Source: Fonsecaea monophora (Eukaryota > Ascomycota > Eurotiomycetes > Chaetothyriales > Herpotrichiellaceae). From it: a DNA stretch of 64,000 bases. Made by a program: the position numbers and the translations under genes. The notes beneath the pieces are model-generated. The model saw only the letters and a program-made list of their open reading frames with translations. It ran no database searches and was not told where the DNA came from. This document shows positions 45,117 to 55,021 of the stretch, in pieces. The number at the start of each line of letters is the position of its first letter. Position 1 is the first letter of the stretch. The stretch covers positions 372,001 to 436,000 of the forward strand of contig NW_019173944.1 in the NCBI RefSeq assembly GCF_001642475.1. Direction: 5' to 3'.

Positions 45117-47305
45117 CTAGCCCATGCAGTAACGCTGCTTAGTGGCAATCGAGCAGGCAATTTGCAAAGCACATTCGAGAGCCGAGCCGGGCCACCCCCA
45201 AATCCTGAGCATCTCGACCGTGCGGCCCTGCAGCATCTCGACGTCGGTGACAAAGCCACGAAGTGCGGGCGACTGAAACGCGAGAGATATGACCAAGAGG
45301 CAGGTAAAGCAGCTAAAGAGAAGGACGAGTTAGTGATCCTGATCGAGGGAAAGACAGCAGCCTCTCCTGCTGGTCCCAACTTACTATTGCGCCGCAGAAT
45401 ATGTGTACGGAGACCTGTGTGACAAGAGATGGCCGGCGGTAAGGATGTAAGCGCGACATGCGCAGAGACAAGAATGGCACTTTTCAAGGACCGAAGGAGG
45501 GATGGCGGCAGTCCGATCCGACATCTGAGACGTGACATACAACACGAATGGCCGATATATGTTCTGTTTCGAGGACCAGTAACGCAGGCGAAGCAAACAA
45601 CCGTTCTTGCCGTCGTGGAGGTCACTGGCGAGGTCCGGCTTGATTGCCTCCGGAAGCGCATTGTACCACGTTTCCAGCTGGCGGTCGAGCTCTTCGCACA
45701 CCCTGAACAGCGAATTGCTTGGACCGGGACGCAATCTCGGCGTGGCCAAAGTGTCCAAGCCGCGCCCAGCATAAATCGCCAGGCTGTCGGCAAAGTAGAC
45801 GGCACGGTGGATCCGATTCTGTAGAAGCCGCACGGATATTTCGGCCAGCGAGTAGAGATTGTCGGCCGTGGGTGACTCTCCGTATCGTGGAAACGGAATG
45901 GAATCGACCAGCAACTCGATGCCGCTCCTCGGTTGGTGAAAATCAGCTTGGATGTCACTGGACTCGCGAATGCAGTCAGGTATCTTTGCCCACAACGTGA
46001 GGGAGTCGTGTTGTAATGTGTGAAAAAGTGTGCGTACCATTCAATAGTAAAGCAAACCCAGCTCAGGCGTGTGATTTCCTGGATCTCCGCGTCGGTCGAA
46101 GACATATCGTTACACCTAGTGGAGCCGTCGTGAGGGTTAATTCCATCCAATACAAGCCGAGAGAGGAAACACGAGAGGGATTTCTCACCGGATCAGCATC
46201 TGCTGTATATTTGTGGCAGCCATGTGTATGAGTCTCCAGGCCATCAACGGCTCGACAGAATAGGTAAAATAGAGCGAACCCAGAATGAGGCCCTGGCAGA
46301 GCTGGATATCGCCCCGAAAAGACAGGCTCCAGGATCTGAACAGAATACGGAGTGCCCTCTGAACCAGCCTGTCCCCGGAACAAGGGCCAGACTGATTGCC
46401 AACAGGATCCGAAGCCGTGGCTCCCAGGGCAAGGAGGGCCAGGAGTTTCGCAGACTGGTTATCTCTGCCTAGACCCTTTCCCATCGCGACCTTGTACTCC
46501 TCTGTCAAGTGGCGTGGATCCAGAAACGGATGGAGTGGATGGACCAAGTCGAGGAACTTTTGGAAATATTCATCAACTGTAGCTCTGGGAATGGCCTGGT
46601 CCTCGTCGCCGGAGACATGCGACGTATCGACAATAACCTGCATCGCTTCTGGCGGAGGGCGCCGGTTTTCGACCTCGAAGAAGAAATCTTCTGGGAAATC
46701 CCCGATCAGATGCCTCAACTGCGGCAATGCGAGGAGGCTCCCTGCACCTGTCTGGTGGCCCAAGGGGATTGTGAGCGGTGGAATGGCCTCTAGATCTGGC
46801 CGAGACAGCGGGTCGTCTTGCAGGGCGAGAGAGAGTGTAGAGAGTGACCGCCGAGGGCTCTCATAGGATTGACTGGCGACATTCCCCTGCGCCAGCTCGC
46901 TGTGGCGTCGACCTAGATTGGTCTCTGGTAGGAGGGATTGGATAAGGTGTGATTGTAAGGCCTCGAGCGTAGTCACCTGTCGCTGTAGAATGTTCTCAAT
47001 GGTATCGAGACGACGTGCCAGTATCTCGACGGCAGTATTTTCATCCCTGAGCAGCATCAGTTCAGCGACAGGATGAATGGGTCTGGTCACGGAGACAGCA
47101 TTGTACTTGTGAACCGCTGGATCCTGGTATGTACAATCCAGGCCTCTGTTCTGACACGACCTGCAGGGAAGACCACGACCGTCGCACCGTCTCTTCCTAT
47201 TGATCAACCGGGTCAGTGCCGGGTGTTGTTCGTACTGGTGACTTTGACCCACCGAAGGCGACAGGAGATACACGCCAAACGGCCTCTCTTTGGGTTGGTG
47301 CTCAT
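45117..47305 (-). CDS. Zn2Cys6 transcription factor with fungal_trans domain
   Basis: Five exons, 47253-47305, 46189-47196, 46038-46115, 45385-45957 and 45117-45312, give 635 residues. The zinc cluster spans intron 1: ACISCRLR then KRRCDGRGLPCRSCQNRGLDC, cysteines at 12, 15, 22, 29, 32 and 39. A coiled-coil-like stretch follows (ILARRLDTIENILQRQVTTL). The fungal_trans domain is recovered only by splicing: RLSWVCFTIE joins C-DIQADFHQPRSGIELLVD, then LYSLAEISVRLLQNRIH. The last exon, found by phase, encodes YCFTCLLVISLAFQSPALRG and ends MG-stop. The gene is divergent from an MFS exporter and is the best candidate for a local pathway regulator. Confidence 0.88.
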
Positions 47306-47912
47306 GACGGCTTCTGTTATAGTACACGCTTCGAGACGACAATGTGACACGGTCAAGAGAAAAGGGCTCGGATGATACAAGCGGGTTGAGTGGGTATCAT
47401 TAGTCTGCCTTGGTGAAGATATCGTTGAGGGTGGGAGGAGGTCGGAAGCCACGTAGCGTGGTGAACTGAGCGTCAGATTATCCAGGGTACACGGCTGGTA
47501 GGAGATCAATAGCAGCAATCAATCTCGATCTTGTTCTGCTTGTCCATGTTCCGGGTTTCGACAATGACGGATGATCTTCCGCCCCTGGATGGGGGCCATG
47601 GCCTGAGGTCGCTAGAGTCTCTTGGATGCGTCTTTGCTATTCGCCCGCTCTTCTCTCCGCCCTGCATCGTAATGTAGTTCATCGTACAAACATGCTTGAA
47701 TAGATCGATATTTTTCTCATCGAGGTGTTGTTCGAGTACAATAATAGCTGTGGTTACCACTCAGGGCATGTCATCAGTCCTGATGTCAGGGGCTCCTCTA
47801 TCTCAAGTCGATGTATACATATATTCTATATTATACATAACACATACATCTCCACCACCTTCGCCGCAAAAGATGAACGATATTCAACAGTTGCACCGTT
47901 CTATCACTCAGG
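47306..47912. other. Divergent promoter of Zn2Cys6 gene and MFS gene
   Basis: About 600 bp with a CGG-N8-CCG motif at 47568-47581 and an upstream reading frame beginning at 47873. Confidence 0.55.
47568..47581. promoter_or_regulatory. CGG-N8-CCG candidate Zn2Cys6 site
   Basis: An inverted CGG pair spaced by ATGATCTT, midway between the divergent regulator and transporter. It could bind the adjacent Zn2Cys6 factor (inference from motif and position). Confidence 0.3.
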
Positions 47913-47962
47913 ATGCCACCACCGACTGTGCCGACAGCAACACCTTCTGCTTTTCACAATGA
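47873..47962 (+). CDS. Upstream ORF overlapping the MFS start
   Basis: A 29-codon frame starting at the ATG at 47873 (aaaagATGaac context) and ending TGA at 47960-47962. It begins 40 bases before the MFS ATG at 47913 and continues past it in another frame. A scanning ribosome using it would bypass the MFS start, so it may repress translation. It may instead be 5' untranslated sequence excluded by transcription start choice. Confidence 0.35.
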   Translation: MNDIQQLHRSITQDATTDCADSNTFCFSQ

Positions 47963-49572
47963 CATCAAGTGCCCTGCCCTTGACAAAGAGTCAAGCATCA
48001 CCTATCTCGACCTAGACTTTGAGACTAAACTATATCTTCCGCTGACAAAGAGTCCTCTTGGTGAAGCCAGCCCAAAAGTGAAGGCTCCAAAACTTGATCG
48101 CTATGTCCGTCCTTCTGAATGGTCGTCGGCTCGGAAGAATACAATGCTCTGTATTGCTTGTGTCGCAACAATCTTTGCGTCTTTTGCGGCGAGCGCATAT
48201 TCCCCTGGCGCTGAGCAAATGGCAGAGGAATTCCACGTCAGCCATGTGGCTGTGATGGTGGGAATCACATCTTTCAACATGGGCTTTGCCATTGCACCGA
48301 TGGCTCTAGCACCATTCTCCGAAGTCAGGGGCAGAAAGCCCGTCTTCCTCGCCAGCGGCATCGTGTTCCTTGTATGCAATATCTGCTGCGCAGTCACTCC
48401 AACATATGCAGGGTGAGAAACCGATCAAAAGCACGTTGGAAAGTAGACTGACGGTGACAATCTGCAGGATGTTGATATCCCGCTTCTTCGCTGGAGTTGG
48501 TAGCTCGACCTTCTCGACAATGGTCGGAGGCCTGGTAGCCGATATCTACCATGCTCGAGATCGCAATCTCCCAATGGCTCTTTTCTCTGGAGCAGCTGTG
48601 TTGGGCGTGGGCCTGGGTCCTCTTCTTGCCGGCTTCATAGCCCAAGGCACTACCTGGCGCTGGATTTTCCATGTCCAGACGGTCGTCATTGGAGTTGTGC
48701 TCGCTCTCATGGCTGTTCGCTTTCGGGAGTCTCGAGAAGACGTGATCCTGCGATCAAAAGCCCAAGCCTTGAACCATTGGTACGAATCACGAGAGCAGGT
48801 CGGGCTCTTTGATCATTACCACTCTCCATCTACCACGCCTCCTCAACGTATACGCTGGAAGATAGAGACAGGTGCTGTGTCGGCGCCTTTGAGAAAACAG
48901 GTTGCCGTCTCCCTTACACGGCCATTCTGTCTTCTGTTCACTGACGCGGTGGTCTTCTTCTTCTCCCTCTGGGCAGCTTTCAGCTGGTCCGTGCTGTACA
49001 TCTGTCTGTCGTCCATTCCGCTTGTCTTTGGACAGACGCATGGGTTTGAACCGGCGCAGTCCAACGCCGTCTTTGCATCTTCTTGTATCGGTTGTCTGGT
49101 TGCGACGGCACTGGCAACAGTCCAAGAGGACTTGACGAGGAAATTCCTGAGGACGACTGTAAAGAATGAGCCTGAGACTCGTCTTTACGGCAGCTGTCTT
49201 CAAGGCCCTCTCCTTCCCATCGGACTATTCATGTTTGGTTGGACGAGTTACCCCTCGATCCACTGGATGGTTCCCACCATTGCCATAGGCGTCGCCACCA
49301 TGGGAATCCTTAGCATCTATCTCGCCGTCTTCAACTACCTGGCAGATGTGTACGGTACATCCGCGAGCTCGGCGATTGCAGCGCAAAGCTTCTGCCGCAA
49401 TGCTCTGGGAGGAGTCTTTCCTCTGGTGACAACCCAGATGTACAAAGCTATGACGACGGGCGGTGCGTCAAGCTTCTTGGGCGGGTTTGCAGCTCTCCTC
49501 AGCTTTGTCCCTTGGGTACTTGTCTTCTATGGCAAACGATTCAGGGAGGCGAGGTCTGTTTACTCCAAATGA
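47913..49572 (+). CDS. MFS transporter, DHA (drug:H+ antiporter) type
   Basis: Two exons, 47913-48412 and 48468-49572, give 534 residues. A ~75-residue hydrophilic N-terminus precedes about twelve helices. Landmarks: SAYSPGAEQMAEEFHVS in helix 1 and its loop, LAPFSEVRGRKPVFL in loop 2-3, and RFFAGVGSSTFSTMVGG with ADIYHARDRNLPMALF after the intron. The helix 5 motif LGVGLGPLLAGFIA is the antiporter motif C pattern (G-x-x-x-GP-x-x-G). This places it with DHA1-like exporters of drugs, polyamines or metabolites in the plasma membrane. It shares a promoter with the Zn2Cys6 regulator and may export the product, or a toxic substrate, of the surrounding pathway. Confidence 0.92.
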
Positions 49573-49999
49573 CTACGTCGCTCACCACAGCCACCGACAA
49601 TGCGTATACACCTTGGAACCAGCTCCACCCTCTAAATATCGTCACTTTTGGCAAGAATTGAGGCGGAAAAGTGAGTCATCGCCCAGCACAAACTTTAGTA
49701 CTGCGAGGCTGCCAAGCCGCGCGCAGTGTGGTACTCGAATCGCATTTGACATGGATCCTCGGTAGCCATACGCAAGAATGTGGTACTGAGAATGAGTCCT
49801 CACTAGTACAACGAACGACTGTGGAACACGCTGGAACTACACATTTAGACATTAAGTTGATGCTGGAGCCGAAGCCACCGTGTTCCATATAAGGACCTTG
49901 GTGTTTTATATAAGGGCCTTGTGCCTTCCGTAATTTCCTGAACGCTCCTTCTCCTTCCTCAGCTGATCAGTAGACGATAGACTCTATTTTCGTTACCTC
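49573..49999. other. Intergenic flank of the inverted-repeat unit
   Basis: Follows the MFS gene. It includes a short direct duplication of an ATATAAGGnCCTTG-like unit near 49887-49925, which could supply TATA-like sequence. No gene supported. Confidence 0.5.
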
Positions 50000-50121
50000 T
50001 TATAATGGCCTCCGGAGATATCGGGGCTCGACTGGAAATATAGGTTAGTCAGCCGCCTGTTATATCTGACGTATAGCTAAGAGATAGGTGAGGGTGCCTA
50101 CAAGCTCAGAAAATCTCCTTT
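50000..50121. repeat. Left inverted-repeat arm
   Basis: Pairs with the reverse complement of 51387-51536. The inner 91 bases (50031-50121) match at 83 positions by my count. The outer 31 bases (50000-50030) match at 25, and all six differences there are transitions. Confidence 0.9.
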
Positions 50122-50149
50122 ATTTGTCACTGACTCTCTCAAGCCACCC

Positions 50150-51304
50150 ATGGCATCTAGCCTACAGTATGCCGGCGAGATGTCCGGCTTAACTTGTCTT
50201 GATGAGACCTGTCTTCAACAATATGGTCCAGAACAAATCCTGAGCCGGATGTTATCGACAAAGTGCTACATCTCTACCACTTCCCCCCTCGCCGCCCAGG
50301 ATAACGCCGCACTCAAAGGCTTCACGCAGATAGGGAAGGGTCAATGTGGTACTGTTTGGGCTTTGACTGGCACCAGCAACGTTTTGAAGGCCGCGAATGA
50401 GGACAGGGAGGACCAGTTGTACAACGACTATTGCAAACATGCTCGGGTCGAAGAGGCCCTCCAGCAAACATTTTCACGCTTCAGACGTAACATCAACCTA
50501 CCCAGGCTAGGCACCTGGATCGGACCTCGCAATGAGATGTTCTGGAATGAGCACCGTGGCTATTTTCCCGAAACTCTCGTCCGGCCTACGGATGGCTTCC
50601 TCTCCCAACGGATCTTTCCAGTTCCATTACCAGTGCGCTCGGCTCTTGTTGACGCCTTCGCACCCAAAGGTGTTAAACAAAACAAGGAGAACTTCTTATC
50701 GCAACAGGAAAATAAGGACTGCTTGATCCGCATTTATCTTGGTCGAAGACAAAGTCGACCAACAACTAACACATTCAGACTCCGCAACTTCGACATGACG
50801 GTTAATGAGATGGAATTCTTGCGGCTCGATACTGTACTGTACGCCGAGACTCTGGCGCAGACGTTAGCAATTATCCACTGGAAGGCGAAACTTGATGCCA
50901 ATGATGTGGAGTTCGTTTTCGGCAGTGCGCCTACTGAAAAGAGACGACCTCTCGCCGCCGAACTGGAGGCCACAACCAGGTTTGACGTGGGAAGGGTCGC
51001 TTCTGAAGTCGAGTTCAGACACCGATCGATCGGTATTTGGCTCCTCGATTTTGATCAGTGCAAGGCTTTTCCCGAGGATATGGATGGTGTCAAACAGCTC
51101 GAACGCGGCTTTTATTTCAATGACCCCTACTATCCTCGTCCGGTCTCAGAGCACCCAAAGGACGTTAGCTTGTGGAATGCCTTCAGGGAGAGCTACCTAG
51201 TCACGAGTGCTGCTTTTACGACGAGTGACATGCCAAGTCAATTTATTGATGCTGTTGAAGCAGAGGGAAGAAAGAGAAGACGTGGTGGTTCTATATTCCG
51301 GTAG
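50150..51304 (+). CDS. DUF3669 kinase-like protein
   Basis: Single exon, 384 residues, ATG at 50150. The C-terminal half matches DUF3669: FRLRNFDMTVNEMEFLRLDT, then AETLAQTLAIIHWKAKLDAN and DVEFVFGSAP. The N-terminal half has a kinase-like glycine-rich loop (QIGKGQCGTVWA, ~60-70) and a candidate ATP-binding Lys (NVLKAAN). A kinase-like metal site may be IWLLDFDQCKAF (~296-306). The classical HRD catalytic loop is not evident, so it is an atypical kinase or pseudokinase. A basic KRRRGG lies near the C-terminus. The family is widespread and duplicated in filamentous fungi, function unknown. The gene lies wholly between the inverted arms and has no premature stops although the arms look RIP-mutated. 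Confidence 0.85.
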   Translation: MASSLQYAGEMSGLTCLDETCLQQYGPEQILSRMLSTKCYISTTSPLAAQDNAALKGFTQIGKGQCGTVWALTGTSNVLKAANEDREDQLYNDYCKHARVEEALQQTFSRFRRNINLPRLGTWIGPRNEMFWNEHRGYFPETLVRPTDGFLSQRIFPVPLPVRSALVDAFAPKGVKQNKENFLSQQENKDCLIRIYLGRRQSRPTTNTFRLRNFDMTVNEMEFLRLDTVLYAETLAQTLAIIHWKAKLDANDVEFVFGSAPTEKRRPLAAELEATTRFDVGRVASEVEFRHRSIGIWLLDFDQCKAFPEDMDGVKQLERGFYFNDPYYPRPVSEHPKDVSLWNAFRESYLVTSAAFTTSDMPSQFIDAVEAEGRKRRRGGSIFR

Positions 51305-51386
51305 AGTTGCCCTGCAGGTTGGTGATGAGGGCGTACACTAAAGGTACTGTTTACGCTCATTCAAATGATAAATGTTACCTAGTATC

Positions 51387-51536
51387 AAAGGAGATTCTCT
51401 GAGCTTGTAGGCACCTTTACCTATCTCTTGGCTGTACGTCAGATATAACAGGCGGCCGTCTAACCTATATTCCCAGTCTCGCTAGACACCATGGGTATGG
51501 AGTATTGAGCTCCGATATCTCTGGGGGCCGTTGTAA
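51387..51536. repeat. Right inverted-repeat arm
   Basis: Inverted partner of 50000-50121. It carries about 28 extra bases (around 51478-51505) not present in the left arm. Confidence 0.9.
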
Positions 51537-51542
51537 ACAATA

Positions 51543-51571
51543 CCCCCAGACCCCGACGGGGGGCCTGGGGG
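51543..51571. repeat. GC-rich imperfect palindrome
   Basis: Seven-base arms CCCCCAG and CTGGGGG with further C/G pairing inside could form a hairpin. It lies just outside the right inverted arm, so it may be part of the same rearranged DNA or a separate repeat. Confidence 0.6.
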
Positions 51572-51987
51572 CATTCATCAGTCATCAACGGGAGGTCTCC
51601 TGCAGGTATGAACGCACGACCCCGGAGTCTACTGAGGGCTAGCAGTGTCCAACCCGGGGTCTGCTTAGCATAACATGAGGAGAAGCTGTCATAACGGGGC
51701 GGACACGGCCCGTTCCCCCCTGTCGTTGACATTACCAAGCTTGACAGGTGACAACAGTTCGTCTAAAGACCGTGGAACACCGACCTGCCAAACTCGTTGA
51801 TGAGGAATGAAAGGTGTCACAATCACCAGTGCGGAATTAGGATCCGCAGGATGGGTGACTGGCACGTCAACAATCCAGGAGTATTTGAGGTTGAGAGCAG
51901 AAACATGAGACGCACAGCCGGGTAAAAATCTATCTCGAAATATTTGGAGGATCAAGAGGCCCGAGTCACAGCACAAAACAAACGACA

Positions 51988-54391
51988 ATGAGTAACGACA
52001 GAGTATCCTCGAATCGAGTCTCGAAGCGGACTCCAGCCGTGGCCATCGGCGAACTTCCAGGCTCTTTGCCAAAGTCCCAGATCCCGGCAGACACGGACTG
52101 TGAAGCAGTCGCTCGCGCCCATCTACCACGACTCCTATCGCTGTCAGTGGACCATGTCACAGATTCTGTGATCTGGAGAGATTTACTGGCATTGACGGGC
52201 ACGTTCCGGACCTTCTACAGCGCACCGAGCGTGACGGAGGCGTGGACAAACACGTTTGGTCGCCACGGCCAGGTCGACGACTTGCAGCTGACGCCGGGCA
52301 CTGCAAAGGTCTTCAGCGTGCTCGACGCCTCGTCCTGGATCGATGCACAATTCACCTTCCACGCCTCGCCGGGTGGTCTTCAACTGCGCTGCTCCGGGTT
52401 CATCTCTCTGGTGCCGACCGACAACAAAGGATGGAAGATCTGGATGATTCGCACGATCCTGGACGAGGTGGCAGATTATGGCAACGTCGATGTCCTGGAC
52501 CCAGTCGTGCCTCACATCAAAGAGAGGGACAACGGACTTTCTCAACACTTTGACGCTCTGGTAATCGGCGGGGGTCAAGCAGGACTGGGCATCGGTGGAC
52601 GCCTGCAAGCTTTGAACGTCTCTTACCTCGTGGTCGACAAGTTCGACTCCGTGGGAGACAGTTGGAACATAAGATACGATTCCACCAAGCGTGAGTCCAA
52701 TCCCTCCTTCCGGGAATTTGTACCATCAACTCGCCGCCATGTATCCAGAGCTGACCATGATATTAGTCCACACGTCTCGAGAATATGGCAAGTATTTGGT
52801 ACTTCGACGTCGTCGCTCTCCATGATTAACTTCAGACTTGCAGGACACTTGCCCTTCTACCGCACCTACGACGACTCATATCCCGAGTTTCTGACAAAGG
52901 CGGATATTGCAAAAGGCCACAAAGACTATGTCAAGAGATTCGGAATCGTACGTGCTCAAATATCATCACGTTCGTCTGACCTCCGCGGCTGATTGTGACG
53001 CCGCAGAATATCTGGCAGTCGACCGAACTCATCTCCAGCTCGTGGTCAACTCAACAGAAGATCTGGACTTGCAGGTTGATTCGAGGCGGTGAAGAAGTTA
53101 CCGTGACGGCGTTCCATCTCGTCTTTGCCGGCGGTTCAGGCGGACGGTGGCCCATGATGCCCTCGTTGCCGAACAGGGTAAACACTGACCACCGGCGGCT
53201 GTCTTTGCCTGGCCTTTTTAAGCGGTGAACATGGCTGATAGTCACCTCATAGGAACAGTTCAAAGGCATCGTCCTGCATTCATCCGACTATCAAAATTCG
53301 AATGACTGGCGCGGCCTCCACGGAGTCGTTGTGGGCTCGGCAAATACCGGTGAGTCGACTTGTCATCTATGGACATGTTGCCCAATTGTCTCTCTAACGC
53401 GATCCCCTCAGGACATGATGTCGCTGAGGACATGTTGAATGCGGGCGTTGCATCAGTGACGATGGTTCAGAGGGGTCGGACATGTACATGATACCCTCTT
53501 CCCTTTGCGTTCTGTCTCAAAGACTGACATTTTCTTAGATGTACTCCCGGCTGAACACTACATGGCAGTGACCAAAGGTATTGGATCCCCAAAGAAGCGA
53601 TATCGTCTGATGAAAAAAAAGCACTGAGGGGTCAAATATAGCATTCTACAACCTCGACATTCCAACCGAGAAAGCTGACGGGGAGAGCTTTTCCTTCCCT
53701 GCTTCCATCCGCCGCCAAATCATCCTGAACCTCCTGCACGCAATGGCCCGGGATGATAGCGAGCGATTCGATGCCCTCCAAAAGGCAGGCTTCGACGTCG
53801 AAAGATACGGAGACCTGATGCACATCCTGTTCGAACGTCTCGGCGGCCACTACATGGACGTGGGGGCCTCGGCGAAGATCAGCGACGGATCGGTAGGTCA
53901 TGAGTAGGAGTCCCAACTGAACCTGTCCACATGCTTACTGAGGACGACGTCTCAGATCAAGGTCAAGTCCGGAAGTTCTCCCACCCACTACACGGCCACG
54001 GGGCTCGCATTCGACGACGGCACGGAGCTCGAAGCCGACGTTATTGTCTTCACCACGGGCTTTGTGGGCAACCTGCGCCAGATCGCCGGACAGATAGTCG
54101 GACCCGAGATTGCGGATCAGCTCGACGATTTCTGGAGGGTGGACGCCGAAGGAGAGCTGAGAGGAGCATTCAAATACGCTGGGCGTAAGTCCCTCCTCCA
54201 TCATCTATCTGCCAGAGACAACAAAAGGCAGAGGTAAACAATGGGAACTGACGTTGCTTTCTCCCTTTCTAGATCCGGGACTGTGGTTCACTGGGGGCGA
54301 CATCGGCATTGCAAGGTACTATGGTCGATTCATTGCCTTGCAGATCAAAGCACACTTGATGGGGACTCCGCTGAGAGTGTACGATGCGTGA
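51988..54391 (+). CDS. Flavin-containing monooxygenase with N-terminal NTF2-like region
   Basis: Ten exons: 51988-52690, 52767-52787, 52844-52947, 53007-53177, 53253-53349, 53412-53483, 53539-53577, 53642-53892, 53956-54184, 54273-54391; 601 residues. Residues ~60-170 resemble a SnoaL/NTF2-like domain. From ~190 come the FAD motif VIGGGQAGLGIGGRL, then LHTSREYGHLPFYRTY, NIWQSTEL, the NADPH motif VVGSANTGHDVAEDML and TTGFVGNLRQIAG. It groups with fungal FMO/YUCCA-like or Baeyer-Villiger-type enzymes that add one oxygen to a carbonyl or heteroatom. Exon 2 is only 21 nt. The next intron is best read as GC-AG (G/GCAAGT), because that gives REYGHLPF without extra residues. A GT donor plus an AG near the branch site would insert extra residues and is less likely. 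Confidence 0.87.
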
Positions 54392-55021
54392 AAGAGTTTT
54401 GCAGAAACGGATATACGAACTTTTCAACCTCTGGTGAGGCATTAGTTCGAAATACGGATTTTCTTCTGTAACGAGGTGATGGAGAGAGAGAGATGGAGAG
54501 AGAGAGATGGAAAGAGAGTGAGTGTGTGTATGGATGTGTGTGTATATGTGTACGTGTGTGCGTCAATATGCTCCCTTTTTGCAATATCCCGTCTTCGCTT
54601 CCTCTCCCTAGATTTAGAGGACCCCAAACCTGTACCCGTCTGAATGTACACTCTCCTGGTCTCTATTACCTGTGTGTGACTTGCACAACTAAATAGACCA
54701 GAATCGCACAATCACCCCTTTAGTCGTACCTCCTCCTGCGACGCGCTAATGCTTCGCTAGGCGATGATGTTGTGAAAAAGTCGTGAGACCTTGGCCTAGG
54801 GTTATACCCTCAATGTGTCCATCGACATGGCCAAGTCAGTAAGAACTTTCGTGTGTATGCGCGACGCCGAAGCTACGATGGTCGCAATCACGGTTTCACA
54901 AAGGGTCACAGACTTCGTCGTCGTTTTGAGAAACATCGACTTGGTTGCTCTCCCTACCTACTGTACGATCCCTGTATTCGAATCAAAGGGTCTACCTAGC
55001 ACTTGCAAAAGGCGAGCGCGA
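54392..55021. other. Convergent intergenic region with GA/GT repeats
   Basis: Between the monooxygenase (+) and the hydrolase (-). It contains a GA-rich then GT-rich simple repeat at 54481-54560. No gene supported. Confidence 0.6.
54481..54560. repeat. (GA)n/(GT)n simple sequence
   Basis: Imperfect GAGAGATG repeats run into GT-rich sequence in the 3' flank of the flavin monooxygenase. Confidence 0.85.

Larger units (their letters stand above)
50000..51536. mobile_element. Inverted-repeat-bounded unit carrying DUF3669 gene
   Basis: Two long arms in inverted orientation (50000-50121 and 51387-51536) enclose a single intact gene at 50150-51304. No transposase frame lies inside and I find no convincing target-site duplication. 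It could be a non-autonomous element that captured a gene, an inverted duplication left by rearrangement, or part of a larger element. The arms differ almost only by transitions, as repeat-induced point mutation would leave. Confidence 0.55.
51305..51987. other. Right arm, GC-rich palindrome and monooxygenase promoter
   Basis: Contains the right inverted arm, then a GC-rich imperfect palindrome at 51543-51571 (CCCCCAG...CTGGGGG), then the promoter of the flavin monooxygenase. No gene supported. Confidence 0.55.
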
